Source: Kordia algicida (GTDB lineage: Bacteria > Bacteroidota > Bacteroidia > Flavobacteriales > Flavobacteriaceae). Taken from it: 64,000 bases of DNA. Of the stretch, positions 26,259 through 36,136 are shown piece by piece (position 1 is the first letter of the stretch; every line of letters starts with the position of its first letter). The notes beneath the pieces are model-generated. The model made no database searches. It saw only the letters and a list, made by a program, of their open reading frames with translations, and was not told the origin of the DNA. The translations under genes and the position numbers were made by a program. The stretch is from assembly GCF_051013375.1 (NCBI RefSeq), contig NZ_CP142125.1, one strand, 5' to 3'.

Positions 26259-26504
26259 CTAACAAATTGGTCGCGTATTGGCGTCTAATTCATTGGTTTT
26301 GCAAACAGCTGCCGTACATATTTGCATGGAATCACATTCTGCAAACCTTGAACAGGTAGTCACGGTAGCTTGCGGAACGGGAATTGGACACGGACGACGT
26401 AGCGTGATAATCACAATGATATCACCACCTGAAATGGCTTGTTGATTCAAGTTAGAAATAGTCGTTTTGTGTACATGTAAACTTTTTAGACTCTTTTTCT
26501 TCAT
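26259..26504 (-). CDS. Class I lanthipeptide-type precursor 3
   Basis: 81 residues. Leader MKKKSLKSLHVHKTTISNLN to ISGG. The core has CPIPVP, six Cys and the end CKTNELDANTRPIC. It is the promoter-proximal member of the trio; 43 bp separate it from precursor 2. Confidence 0.8.
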   Translation of the reverse strand: MKKKSLKSLHVHKTTISNLNQQAISGGDIIVIITLRRPCPIPVPQATVTTCSRFAECDSMQICTAAVCKTNELDANTRPIC

Positions 26505-26597
26505 AATGTGATATTATAATCATTTAAAAAGTTAAGAATAAATCGTAAGGAAGTAGTACGGTTTTGCCATACAAGTTTGTAAGGTAGAGTTGTTAAA

Positions 26598-26859
26598 TAA
26601 CGTGAGTTCGACTTAATAAATCACTATATAGTTCATAATTCACTGAAAAATAACTAATTGTCAGTTCGAGCATTATCGCAGATACCGAGCGTAGCTCACG
26701 AGAACACTATAAAAAATAAAATTTTGATTGAATCTCGATAGCTACGCTAGGTATCTTCAATTAAAATATATTTTAATTTCATTAATGCTCGATTTGATAT
26801 TAAGTATAATCTACTGACAATCAATTTTATAATGAAATAGTTATATCGAACTCACGTTA
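26598..26859. repeat. Nested palindromic element, family C
   Basis: 262 bp with perfect 14-bp terminal inverted repeats (TAACGTGAGTTCGA / TCGAACTCACGTTA). Inside are further paired arms: ATTGTCAG / CTGACAAT, GAGCATTA / TAATGCTC and AGCGTAGCT / AGCTACGCT. It is non-coding and a single copy in the window. The rest of 26505-27157 shows nothing I can assign. Confidence 0.75.
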
Positions 26860-27157
26860 AATATGTTATTCTTTTGAAGTGTATATTTTTTTATCTCGGA
26901 GAGCAACGCAGGAGAGTCAATTTTCGTGATTGCAAATTCTTGTTTGCTAATGGAAACGTTCTGTATTGAAACGATGCATTTTTTGACTGAAAAGTTATGG
27001 AAATCATTCAAATTGCTAAGTTTTGTGAGAAAAATTGGAAGCGACTACGGATGTTTTTCCTGAATTTTAAAAGCTTAAACACCATTCATGCTTTTAGTTT
27101 AAAAAAAATTACTGAGTTTTACTTTCAAATACATATAAACACAAAAATTAGAAGCTT

Positions 27158-27544
27158 ATGCCAGTAAAATTTAAAGTTATTCAAAAGAAAAATCCGCAAG
27201 ACTTAGCGGCAACTCCAAAAAGCTATGCTATTGCTATTAGTGATGGTATCGCAGACATTGACAGACTATCAGAATTGGTAGCCGATGGTTCTACCGTTCG
27301 TCAAAATGATATTTACGCTGTAATTATCGGTTTGGTCAATGCCATTCAAGGAGAGTTGAAAGAGGGAAGAAGTGTCAACCTAGGAAAACTAGGTACGTTT
27401 GCTATTTCATTAAGTAGTACAGGTTCTGATACGGAGGAAGAAGTAAACGCAAGCAATATAAAAAGTGCCAAAGTGAACTATCGTCCTGGAAAAGAAATCA
27501 AAAACATGCTAAAAACTTTAGCATACACAAAGATAAGTGCATAA
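27158..27544 (+). CDS. HU-family DNA-binding protein, Bacteroidota type
   Basis: 128 residues. The HU/IHF core includes VRQNDIYAVIIGLVNAIQ and the beta-arm entry VNLGKLGTFAISLSSTG; the start MPVKFKVIQKKNPQD is characteristic of the histone-like HU variants common in Bacteroidota. It probably bends or bridges DNA. It is monocistronic, with a hairpin terminator right after the stop. Confidence 0.88.
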   Translation: MPVKFKVIQKKNPQDLAATPKSYAIAISDGIADIDRLSELVADGSTVRQNDIYAVIIGLVNAIQGELKEGRSVNLGKLGTFAISLSSTGSDTEEEVNASNIKSAKVNYRPGKEIKNMLKTLAYTKISA

Positions 27545-27578
27545 GGAGCAAATTATCAGATTTCAACGTAATTTTTTA

Positions 27579-27622
27579 TGTGACTAGCGAATTTTTATAG
27601 ATTTTCTAGTCACATTTTTTTT
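27579..27622 (+). terminator. Terminator of the HU-like gene
   Basis: GTGACTAG and CTAGTCAC form an 8-bp stem followed by a run of eight T. Confidence 0.75.
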
Positions 27623-27662
27623 AAAAGCAGCGGAGGTTTTACCCAAAACCTCCGCTGCTTTT
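27623..27662. repeat. Perfect 18-bp hairpin, GC-rich for this genome
   Basis: AAAAGCAGCGGAGGTTTT and its complement flank ACCC. AGGTTTT/AAAACCTCCGC segments recur at 27677-27705 as a partial second hairpin. It may be a terminator or a short mobile palindrome. Apart from this, a 19-bp palindrome and a promoter element, 27545-28005 holds nothing recognisable. Confidence 0.6.
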
Positions 27663-27912
27663 TGTTGTTTCCTGCTTAGGTTTTGTATAAAACCTCCGCA
27701 GGTTTTTTTATGGAGTCACATTTGGGAGGATTTTTGGTGGTTTGCTACATGTTTTAGGGTGATTTTCCTTTTTTAAAAAGTTCTTTTAACGGGTAGTTTT
27801 TTGTTAGGTTGCTTTGAGGAACTTATAAGGTGATGATTTGTTTGTTGAAAGTGTGGGTTTGTTTTTTACGGATTTCCATACTTACCATTGATGAATAAGT
27901 ATTAGTATTGTG

Positions 27913-27931
27913 TTATTCTAAGTTAGAATAA
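27913..27931. promoter_or_regulatory. Perfect palindrome, likely operator of the restriction operon
   Basis: TTATTCTAAGTTAGAATAA is a 19-bp perfect dyad whose downstream edge is 21 bp before the -7 element at 27953, so it would overlap the -33 region. No candidate repressor gene is adjacent. Confidence 0.5.
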
Positions 27932-27952
27932 GGAAAACAATAATTGTTTTTC

Positions 27953-27960
27953 TATATTTG
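27953..27960 (+). promoter_or_regulatory. -7 element of the helicase-mod-res operon
   Basis: TATATTTG is a perfect TAnnTTTG element, 45 bp before the helicase ATG. No good -33 TTG at standard spacing was seen, which would fit an activator- or repressor-dependent promoter. Confidence 0.5.
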
Positions 27961-28005
27961 GATTACTAAGTTATTATCGTTCTATTAAAGACCAATCACC
28001 ACCGA

Positions 28006-30750
28006 ATGCAATACACTAAAGAGCAACATTCTGCTATAAATACTATTAAAGATAACCTACAAATCATTGCTTGTGCTGGTGCAGGTAAAACTCAAGTTAT
28101 AAGTCAACGGTTAGTAGAAGTCTTAAAACAAAAAGATGTTGAACCTATAAATGTTATCGCATTTACGTATACAGAAAAAGCTGCTGCAGAACTTAAAACA
28201 AGAGTTTTAAAGTTATGTAGAGAACAATTGGGTGACATCAAAGGGCTTGCTGATATGTATATTGGTACTATTCACTCTTGGTGTTTGCAGGCAATTCAGG
28301 ATAACATATTCAAATATCAAAAATATTCAATATTAGATGATATCAAACAAAAGCTATTTGTAGATAAGTACTATAACTTTATAGGAATGGCTTCTGTTGG
28401 GATGGATAGGTATAAAGATACAGGTCGTTTTCTTGCAATTATGGCTTTGTTTAGAGAAGCTGAATTAAATGAAGGTGTTAAGCTACCAGAAGAATGGGAA
28501 GAAGCGGTTAAAAGTTATGAAGAAACTTTGCATAAGCATTCTTACTTTGACTTTACAATGATTATGACAGAGGTTATAAAAAACCTTAAATCAAATAAAG
28601 ATTTTCAAGATAATGTATTAGGAAATCTTAAATATTTGGTAGTCGATGAATACCAGGATGTAAATCCTGTCCAAGAAAACTTAATAGAAGAATTATCAAA
28701 ATCAAATTGTAATATATGCGTTGTTGGTGATGATGACCAAACACTATATGAATGGCGTCTATCAGATGTAAAGTATATACAACAATTTAAAGAACGATAC
28801 AAAGATGTTTCTTATATCAAATTAGAAGATAATTTTAGGTCATCAAAAGGTATTATAGATGCTGCTATAAAGTGTATTACTAATAATACACAACGCTTAC
28901 CTAAAATAATGAATGCTAAAGGTCACCAACGTTTTAGAGATGGTGATATTATTTACAACCAATATGAAGACGTTGAAAGTGAAAACCAATTTATTGCAGA
29001 AACCATTCAGAAATTAAGAGGTAAAGAATTTCAAGATAGAAATGGAGGAGCAAAAAGAGGTTTAGACTATTCAGATTGTGCAATATTATTAAGAACCTGG
29101 AAAAAGGCAACTTCCATAATGGAGATGTTAGCAGCACATAATATTCCTTTTGTTGTAAGTGGTGTAAATAATCTTTTTGAAAGACCTGAAATAAAAGCAT
29201 CTAAAGCTATTTATCAATACCTAAATAATGATATAGAAGAAGATACACTAAAAGCATATTGGGAAGCTGTATCAGAAAACATTAAAAGTGAAGATATAGA
29301 TGCTGCTATTGAAGCTATTAGTAAAAAGAAACCTAATCCTAAAATGTACTTCAGTACGTTTAATATTCAGGAAATATTTTGGACGTTTATTGAAAAGGCT
29401 AAATTATCAGAAGAAGTTTTTGCAGACAAAGAACACGAGGGCATTGTAGGCAATGATATTAATGAAGTGATCTATTATAATTTAGGGATGTTCTCTCAAA
29501 TTATTAATGATTATGCAAGTATTCATTTTAAAGATAAACCTATATGGAAATTAAAAGGTTTCTTAAACTTTTTAAGGTATTCAGCAGATGGATATTATCC
29601 AGAAGGTTGGTTAAACAATAGTTACAAGACACCAAATGCAGTTCAGATAATGACTGTATACCAATCAAAAGGATTAGAATTTCCTATTGTTTTTGTTCCT
29701 GGTTTAAATAAAAACTATTTACCAATTAAAAGACCTGGAGGTAAACAAATATGGCACTTTATAGAAAGAGAATGGATTAAAGACCAACACAGATTAGAAG
29801 TTAGTGAAGAGGCTGAAAGACGTTTATTTTATGTGGCTATAACTCGTTCTCAAAAGTATCTTTTTATCACTCGTAGTAAAGAGAATAGACTCTATCAAAA
29901 AGAGTCACCCTTTGCTAAAGAAGTAAGCAATTCTGATTATATAATATCAGATAAAAACCCTGATTATTCACATTTAGAAAATCTAACACCAACACCTAAA
30001 AAAGAAGCAGGTGCAATTCAATTAAACTTTTCAGTATTAAAAGCATTTTTTGATTGCCCTTATCGTTTTAAACTAATTAGTTTATATGGTTTTGTATCAC
30101 CAATTACAGAGCGTATGGGATATGGTAATTCAATTCATAATGTATTAATGGAAATGCATCGAAGACATCTAAACGGTGAAGATGTATCTAACATTAATAT
30201 TGATGAATTAGTAGAAAACCACGTTCATATACCCTATGCAACTAATATCGTGTTAGATAATATTAAGCAAACTACTAATAACGTCGCAACTGCATACTTG
30301 GAAGAAAACCACAAAGAGTTTGACAATATTGAATATGCTGAACAAGAGATTCAAATTGATTTAGGTGATGGCATTATGGTAAATGGTAGAATGGATTTAA
30401 TCAAGAAAATTGATTTAGATGGAAATGAAAGTACGACCATAATTGATTTTAAAAGTAAAAAGGAATCACAAGACCAAGACATTACAATGGAGCAATTATC
30501 TATGTATGCGCTTGGTTACAAAGAACTAACAGGTAAAACGGCGGATAGACTTCAGATTTTTAATTTAGATGAAGACAGAAACTCTAAACATACACAACGT
30601 TTAGACAACTCAAAAATTGACGAAATAAAAGAACGTATCATTACTTCTGCTAATGATATAAGAGATAATAAATTACAGAAATCTTGCCCACCATCAACTT
30701 GTAATACTTGTTGGCAAAGGCAATTATGTTCAGGTGTAAAAGCAAATTAA
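28006..30750 (+). CDS. UvrD/Rep-type helicase fused to Fe-S RecB-family nuclease
   Basis: 914 residues. The superfamily 1A helicase has Walker A CAGAGKT (about 23-29), motif II VDEYQD (about 212-217) and the late motif YVAITRSQKYLF (about 610). The C-terminal third is a PD-(D/E)XK nuclease of AddB/Cas4 type: DFKSK near 811 and four Cys, one in FDCPYRF (about 684) and C-x2-C-x5-C at the end (STCNTCWQRQLC), the usual Fe-S pattern. It should unwind and cut DNA. The mod gene starts 2 bp after its stop, so it is translationally tied to the restriction-modification genes. Confidence 0.9.
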   Translation: MQYTKEQHSAINTIKDNLQIIACAGAGKTQVISQRLVEVLKQKDVEPINVIAFTYTEKAAAELKTRVLKLCREQLGDIKGLADMYIGTIHSWCLQAIQDNIFKYQKYSILDDIKQKLFVDKYYNFIGMASVGMDRYKDTGRFLAIMALFREAELNEGVKLPEEWEEAVKSYEETLHKHSYFDFTMIMTEVIKNLKSNKDFQDNVLGNLKYLVVDEYQDVNPVQENLIEELSKSNCNICVVGDDDQTLYEWRLSDVKYIQQFKERYKDVSYIKLEDNFRSSKGIIDAAIKCITNNTQRLPKIMNAKGHQRFRDGDIIYNQYEDVESENQFIAETIQKLRGKEFQDRNGGAKRGLDYSDCAILLRTWKKATSIMEMLAAHNIPFVVSGVNNLFERPEIKASKAIYQYLNNDIEEDTLKAYWEAVSENIKSEDIDAAIEAISKKKPNPKMYFSTFNIQEIFWTFIEKAKLSEEVFADKEHEGIVGNDINEVIYYNLGMFSQIINDYASIHFKDKPIWKLKGFLNFLRYSADGYYPEGWLNNSYKTPNAVQIMTVYQSKGLEFPIVFVPGLNKNYLPIKRPGGKQIWHFIEREWIKDQHRLEVSEEAERRLFYVAITRSQKYLFITRSKENRLYQKESPFAKEVSNSDYIISDKNPDYSHLENLTPTPKKEAGAIQLNFSVLKAFFDCPYRFKLISLYGFVSPITERMGYGNSIHNVLMEMHRRHLNGEDVSNINIDELVENHVHIPYATNIVLDNIKQTTNNVATAYLEENHKEFDNIEYAEQEIQIDLGDGIMVNGRMDLIKKIDLDGNESTTIIDFKSKKESQDQDITMEQLSMYALGYKELTGKTADRLQIFNLDEDRNSKHTQRLDNSKIDEIKERIITSANDIRDNKLQKSCPPSTCNTCWQRQLCSGVKAN

Positions 30751-30752
30751 AT

Positions 30753-32672
30753 ATGGCTAAAAAATATAAAGGTTCATTAAGTCTTGAATGGTTTAATAAA
30801 CAAAAAGCAATAGTAAATCTTAATGAGGACAGTATTAAATCAGAAAATGATATTCCTGCACCTCGTATTAACTGGATTAACAAAGAAGAAGCGCTGTTTT
30901 ATGAGTTAAACGAAGAAGAAGGAAAGGGAAATACACCATATTGGGTAAATAGAGATGATATACGTGTTAAAGAAGCAAGACCTTTAGTGTTTCAAAAAGC
31001 CTTTAAAGCTGTAGCGAAAGACGAAGAATTTACAATTCAAGAAATAGATAATGAAGAAGATGCATTAGATATAGAAAATATGCTAATTAAAGGTGATAAC
31101 CTTTTAGCTCTAAACACTTTAAAAAAACACTTTGATAAGTTGCCAGATAATGAAAAAGTAAAATGTATTTATATAGACCCACCGTATAATACAGGTTCAG
31201 CTTTTGACCATTACGACGATAATTTTAAACATTCGGAGTGGTTAACTTTAATGAGAGATAGATTAACAATTCTTAAAAAAACACTTCAAGATTCAGGTAC
31301 TATCTTTATTTCAATTGACAACGAAGAGTTACCATATTTAATGGTTCTTATGGATGATATTTTTGGAAAAGAAAATAGGAAAAACATTATTACATTAAAG
31401 AGAGGTTCAGCAACTGGAGCAAAGGTTATTAATCCTGGATTAGTTAATATTTCTGAATTTATTCTTGTTTATAGTAATGATATTGAAAACTGGAAACCTA
31501 ATAAATTATATTCTGGAAAGTCAAGAGATGAACGCTATAGTACGTTCATTACTAATTATGACAATACAAATTTTGAAAATTGGAAATTTTGTTCTTTGCT
31601 TGAAGCTTTTGCTTCTTTCCATAAAATAGAAAAAAGACAAGTTAAGAAGCATTTTGGTTCTTCTTTTGAAGATGAAATAACAAACTTTATAACGGATAAT
31701 TCTGAAAGAGTAATTCGTTTTGCCAGTTTAGATTCTAACAGTATAAGTAAATCTGCACGAGAATTAAAAATAAAATCAAAACAGGATGATAGCAAGGTGT
31801 TCAAACTTGAAAGAGATAATGGTAAAAACCCTTATTACATATATAAAGGAAGTATTATTTTATTTGTAAAAGATAGATTGAAAACAATTGATGGCAAGTT
31901 AAGTTTTAGTGAACCTCTTTCAGATATTTGGATGGACACTTTACCTAATGATTTACATAATGAAGGTGGTGTAGATTTTAGAAAAGGGAAAAAACCTGAA
32001 AAACTTCTTCAAAGACTAATTGAGTTGGTTACAGATGAAGGTGATACAGTTCTTGATATTTTTGGAGGAAGTGGTTCTACTTTTGGGACTGCACATAAAA
32101 TGAATAGAAAATGGATTGGTGTTGAAATAGGTAATCACGCTGAAACTCATATTATTCCAAGATTATCTGCTGTATTAAAAGGTACTGATACATCTGGCAT
32201 TTCAAAATCTGTCAATTGGCAAGGTGGTGGTTCTTTTAAATATTATCATTTAGGAGAATCTATTATTAGCATAGATGAAGAAACTAAAAAAGGAGAATTT
32301 AATTGGTCTTTAGGTAAGCAGTTTATTCAAGAATCACTTTTACAATCTTATGATTTTGTAGTACAAGATATTAATGTATTTCCTGCCCAAATATTCCAGG
32401 ATGAAGACAATAAGCCTACAGTTGGTAAAATAGTGGGTTCTTCTAATGTAGCAGTATATGGTCTAGCGTTTTTAGCAACTCCACAAGAAAGTAATTTAAC
32501 GATTACCAACGAAGAGGTGAAAACTATCTACAGTACTTTAAGGAATCAACCAGACTTTCAATCATTGGTTATCTACAGTAATAAAGGTATAGATATAGCA
32601 CAAGATACGATACCAGAAGATTTGGCTATTATAAAAGTACCCCACGCAATATTTTCAGAATTAGAAAGATAG
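30753..32672 (+). CDS. mod: Type III restriction-modification methyltransferase (Mod)
   Basis: 639 residues from the ATG at 30753 (MAKKYKGSL), chosen because it directly follows the helicase stop and avoids overlap. Beta-class amino-methyltransferase order: the DPPY catalytic motif (about 142-145, YIDPPYNTGS) precedes the SAM-binding FGGSGS (about 436), with target recognition in between. It methylates one strand of an asymmetric site, presumably N6-adenine. The Res gene follows 4 bp later. Confidence 0.92.
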   Translation: MAKKYKGSLSLEWFNKQKAIVNLNEDSIKSENDIPAPRINWINKEEALFYELNEEEGKGNTPYWVNRDDIRVKEARPLVFQKAFKAVAKDEEFTIQEIDNEEDALDIENMLIKGDNLLALNTLKKHFDKLPDNEKVKCIYIDPPYNTGSAFDHYDDNFKHSEWLTLMRDRLTILKKTLQDSGTIFISIDNEELPYLMVLMDDIFGKENRKNIITLKRGSATGAKVINPGLVNISEFILVYSNDIENWKPNKLYSGKSRDERYSTFITNYDNTNFENWKFCSLLEAFASFHKIEKRQVKKHFGSSFEDEITNFITDNSERVIRFASLDSNSISKSARELKIKSKQDDSKVFKLERDNGKNPYYIYKGSIILFVKDRLKTIDGKLSFSEPLSDIWMDTLPNDLHNEGGVDFRKGKKPEKLLQRLIELVTDEGDTVLDIFGGSGSTFGTAHKMNRKWIGVEIGNHAETHIIPRLSAVLKGTDTSGISKSVNWQGGGSFKYYHLGESIISIDEETKKGEFNWSLGKQFIQESLLQSYDFVVQDINVFPAQIFQDEDNKPTVGKIVGSSNVAVYGLAFLATPQESNLTITNEEVKTIYSTLRNQPDFQSLVIYSNKGIDIAQDTIPEDLAIIKVPHAIFSELER

Positions 32673-32676
32673 TATT

Positions 32677-35600
32677 ATGGCAAAGAAAACAGTAAAACCT
32701 TACTATCAAGAGTTTCAAAAAATATTGCATTCTAAATTAGAAGATATTAAAGGTAGAATAGATTCAACTGCTGGAGATATATTTGGTAACCTTACACCAG
32801 AAGCCTCTTTCCTTAAAGATTTAGCAGAAGGTGTCACTAAATATCCTTTTAGATACTATCAAAAAGAAGCTATATATACGCTACACTCTATTTATAAACA
32901 AGCAATTGACGTATGTAAGTCACCAGAAGATATTCAGAAGAATCTCTTACGCCAAGTAGGCTATAAGCATATAAAACCTTTGTTAGAGAAAGTAGACAAA
33001 GAAACAGGGCAATTAGCACCGTTTATTGGCTATGAAATGGCTACAGGTTCAGGGAAGACTATGCTTATGGGAGCAACTGTATATTACTTGAATAAATACC
33101 ATAATGTCAAAAATTTTTTAATTGTAACACCGTCATCTACCGAAATCTATAAAAAGACCATACGTAACTTTACGATAGGTACAAATGAAACCGTATGGAA
33201 TGATGAAGTTCCTTTTAAATTTAACCTAATTACTGGAGATAATTATAAAGACACAAAAGACCTTTTCGCAACAGATACAGATGCAAACATTTTCATATTC
33301 AACATAGATAAGTTTGGCACGAATGCTACACAAACAAAAAAGCAATGGGAAGGTTCAGATTGGAAAGATAAAGAGGGTAATACCATTAGTTTATTAGAAT
33401 TTCTATCTCAAAATGATTTAGTAATTATTACAGATGAAGCCCACCACGCTCAAAGTAGAAAAGCAAAGCAAGTGATTAATGCGTTTCATCCTTTAGCCGT
33501 TATAGAATTCACAGCAACTGCCATAGAAACAGAAAGAAGTCAGGCTAAAAAGAATCAAACCATTGTATATAAATATGATATCAAGCGATTTTTAGAAGAC
33601 AAGTATGGTAAAAAAGTACGTGTACTAGCATTACCAGGGCAAGAATCAAAAACTAAAGGTAAAAAGACGGAACTTTCAGATTTAGAAAAATATAAGCTTC
33701 TTACCTTCTTTTTAGTGCATTTGGTAAAAAAGAAAGCCTTAAACAATGATATTAAATGTAGAGACCTAAAACCCATTGGTTTTGTAAAGGTTAAAAATGA
33801 GATAGCATTTGCAGAAAAGGTAGAAATCTATATCAAAACGGTTTTAGCAATGGATACTGAAATACTTGACGTAATATTAGAAAAAGCGAAAGCAGAAGAT
33901 ACAGAAACAACAAATCTAATCCTGGAAATGTTCGAGTCTGATTACAATTCAGATACTTCTCTTTTATTGAAAGACATAGATAAAGTGGCTCAAACCTCCA
34001 TCTTATTACATTCTAAATCAGATAAATTAGTAAAAAAGCAATTTGATGATATTCAAAAGAATAGAGTAGAAATTGTAATTTTTATTGATATGCTAAACGA
34101 AGGAATAGACATGCCAAATATCTATTCTATGGTAATTATTAACGATACACCTTCAGAGTTTAAAACGTCAGTAAAGCAAATAGTAGGTCGTGGTGTACGA
34201 TTAAATAAACTACAAAGAGAGTATGATGAGGTTGAAGATAATGACCTATTAACACACACCGAAAAGCTACATATAGTTTGTGATAAAGGAGCGTCTTTTG
34301 AAGAAGTGGTATTGCAAATACAACAAGAGTTTGGCTTAAATGACAAAACCTTTGCAATGGAACGTGGTGCAGAAGAAGTTATTGAAAATCCTGTAAAAAC
34401 AGAAAAGTTAAAAGGAATTCAAATTCCCAAAGTTACTATTGATTTTAAACGTAAACAAGGCGCTAACATCCAAGCGGTAATTACTAATTATGACAAGATC
34501 ATTAAAGACTTTCTTGCTTCTAATTCATTTCCAAGAACAATTAATGGTACTTCTTGCAAATTCTTAAAATACACGCCAAATAATTTCTTTACAGAAGTAG
34601 ACTTATTTACGGATGAAAAGATATTTCATAAATTAGGTGAAGACCAAGACTGGCCATATGAACCTTTGCGTATTTCAGAAAAAGATATGAAAGAGGTGTA
34701 TGGTAGAGTATTAAAAGATTTACAAGCAATTCCAGACATACCTAAAACATATACTACTTTTCAGGAATATGGTAAACTATTAAATAAGATAGGTTTTTAC
34801 TTTTACAACTTAGACGAGGTAGATCATAAATTAGCTGTCAATAGGTTTAAAGATAGCTTTACATATTTCTATATACATTATGTAGAAAATGAATACTTTG
34901 AGCTAGATCTAGATACCTTAGATTCTGAATCAAACTCTTGGTTATTACAGCGTGAGTTTAAAACAGAAAAGATAAAAATCCGAACAAAGGATAAAAACAA
35001 CGATTCAAGAAACAGTACTGATAAAGATGAATTGATTGCTCTTATAAAAAATGGGTATTACTTTTATGGCTATGAGAATTCAGCGTATGATTATGATAAG
35101 TTTGATTCCTATCCTGAAAAGCTTTTAGCGGATTACGTAGACTATCTCATTACGAAAGATACCAGTGGAAAAGGAAAGGTAATATCATTAAACTATGAAG
35201 ATGAACGTGAAGAAGTAAGTTACGATCTAGCAGATGCAGCTGAGGAATATGATGCTTCATACAAAAAGAAAAGTGAGCCGTTTTGGTTACGAAATGAACG
35301 TAATATTCACTTTAAGTATGGTACACATAAGTATTTCCCTGATTTTATATTCTTCTACAAGAAAATTATATATGTGATAGAAATAAAGGGAGAAGCTTTT
35401 TCCAATGTTAAAAAGAATAGATTACTATTAGAACTAAATAATGTAGAAGGTATTGGAAAGGTAGATAGTTATGTAGGTATGGTTGTCTTTGAAGTGCAAA
35501 TGAAGAATTTAAAAGACCTAACAAAATCATTTGATGAGTTTAGAGCAGAAGCAGAAGAGTACTTTAAACAATTGCAAACTAGATCGGAAGTTGTCTTAGA

Positions 35601-36069
35601 TGAAGATGTACCAAGCGATTTAAAATTTATTGAGTATGTTCCTGCATACGAAGCAAAACAAGCTTATTCTAAATTTATTTTACATAAAGAACCAAAGTCT
35701 TCAAAATGGTTAAAGGTAAATAAACACACATACACAGAAACCACATTTGCGACCATCGTTAAGAACAGTGATTTAGGTGAAGAATTCAAGAACAAATGGA
35801 TATTAATGGATAGTAAACCATGTATAGTAGAAGAGCTAGAAGGTAAAATAGTATTAGCGTATCATTCAAAAATAAATGACGATGCTTATAAAAAAAGTGG
35901 CTTGACAATAAAAAGATTTGAAGTAAGGGAAGAATCGCATAAAAAAGGTTTATTCGATGAGACTATACGCACCATAATATTATCGAACGAAGATGGAGAA
36001 GAAATTAGTATCAACCAAAAGTTATCAGAGTTTAGTGTGATAGGAGTGAAACTCCCTGTAATTTTATAA
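32677..36069 (+). CDS. res: Type III restriction enzyme Res subunit
   Basis: 1130 residues. The superfamily 2 translocase has Walker A MATGSGKT (121-128), DEAHH (about 253) and motif VI QIVGRGVRLNK. The C-terminal nuclease has FPDFIFFYKK then IEIKG (about 888-905), the PD-(D/E)XK core. With Mod it translocates or diffuses along DNA and cuts unmodified DNA. The gene appears intact. Confidence 0.92.
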   Translation: MAKKTVKPYYQEFQKILHSKLEDIKGRIDSTAGDIFGNLTPEASFLKDLAEGVTKYPFRYYQKEAIYTLHSIYKQAIDVCKSPEDIQKNLLRQVGYKHIKPLLEKVDKETGQLAPFIGYEMATGSGKTMLMGATVYYLNKYHNVKNFLIVTPSSTEIYKKTIRNFTIGTNETVWNDEVPFKFNLITGDNYKDTKDLFATDTDANIFIFNIDKFGTNATQTKKQWEGSDWKDKEGNTISLLEFLSQNDLVIITDEAHHAQSRKAKQVINAFHPLAVIEFTATAIETERSQAKKNQTIVYKYDIKRFLEDKYGKKVRVLALPGQESKTKGKKTELSDLEKYKLLTFFLVHLVKKKALNNDIKCRDLKPIGFVKVKNEIAFAEKVEIYIKTVLAMDTEILDVILEKAKAEDTETTNLILEMFESDYNSDTSLLLKDIDKVAQTSILLHSKSDKLVKKQFDDIQKNRVEIVIFIDMLNEGIDMPNIYSMVIINDTPSEFKTSVKQIVGRGVRLNKLQREYDEVEDNDLLTHTEKLHIVCDKGASFEEVVLQIQQEFGLNDKTFAMERGAEEVIENPVKTEKLKGIQIPKVTIDFKRKQGANIQAVITNYDKIIKDFLASNSFPRTINGTSCKFLKYTPNNFFTEVDLFTDEKIFHKLGEDQDWPYEPLRISEKDMKEVYGRVLKDLQAIPDIPKTYTTFQEYGKLLNKIGFYFYNLDEVDHKLAVNRFKDSFTYFYIHYVENEYFELDLDTLDSESNSWLLQREFKTEKIKIRTKDKNNDSRNSTDKDELIALIKNGYYFYGYENSAYDYDKFDSYPEKLLADYVDYLITKDTSGKGKVISLNYEDEREEVSYDLADAAEEYDASYKKKSEPFWLRNERNIHFKYGTHKYFPDFIFFYKKIIYVIEIKGEAFSNVKKNRLLLELNNVEGIGKVDSYVGMVVFEVQMKNLKDLTKSFDEFRAEAEEYFKQLQTRSEVVLDEDVPSDLKFIEYVPAYEAKQAYSKFILHKEPKSSKWLKVNKHTYTETTFATIVKNSDLGEEFKNKWILMDSKPCIVEELEGKIVLAYHSKINDDAYKKSGLTIKRFEVREESHKKGLFDETIRTIILSNEDGEEISINQKLSEFSVIGVKLPVIL

Positions 36070-36085
36070 CTCATACAATACTAAC

Positions 36086-36120
36086 CAAAAAAAGCAAACT
36101 CCAAAAAGTTTGCTTTTTTA
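36086..36120. terminator. Bidirectional terminator after res
   Basis: AAAGCAAAC and GTTTGCTTT pair, with A and T runs on both sides. It separates res from the convergent short precursor gene. Confidence 0.75.
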
Positions 36121-36136
36121 AGTAGATTTGGTATTA
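36121..36136. repeat. Family A element, end fragment
   Basis: AGTAGATTTGGTATTA matches the right terminus of the family A elements (TAGATTTGGTATAA at 9557-9570). Read on the minus strand it begins TAATACC, and this TAA is the stop codon of the adjacent precursor gene. Confidence 0.6.

Noticed and set aside
28006..30750. Gabija GajB or another named defence helicase
   Set aside because: Length, the fused Fe-S nuclease and the mod-res neighbours do not fit; no GajA-like partner is present.
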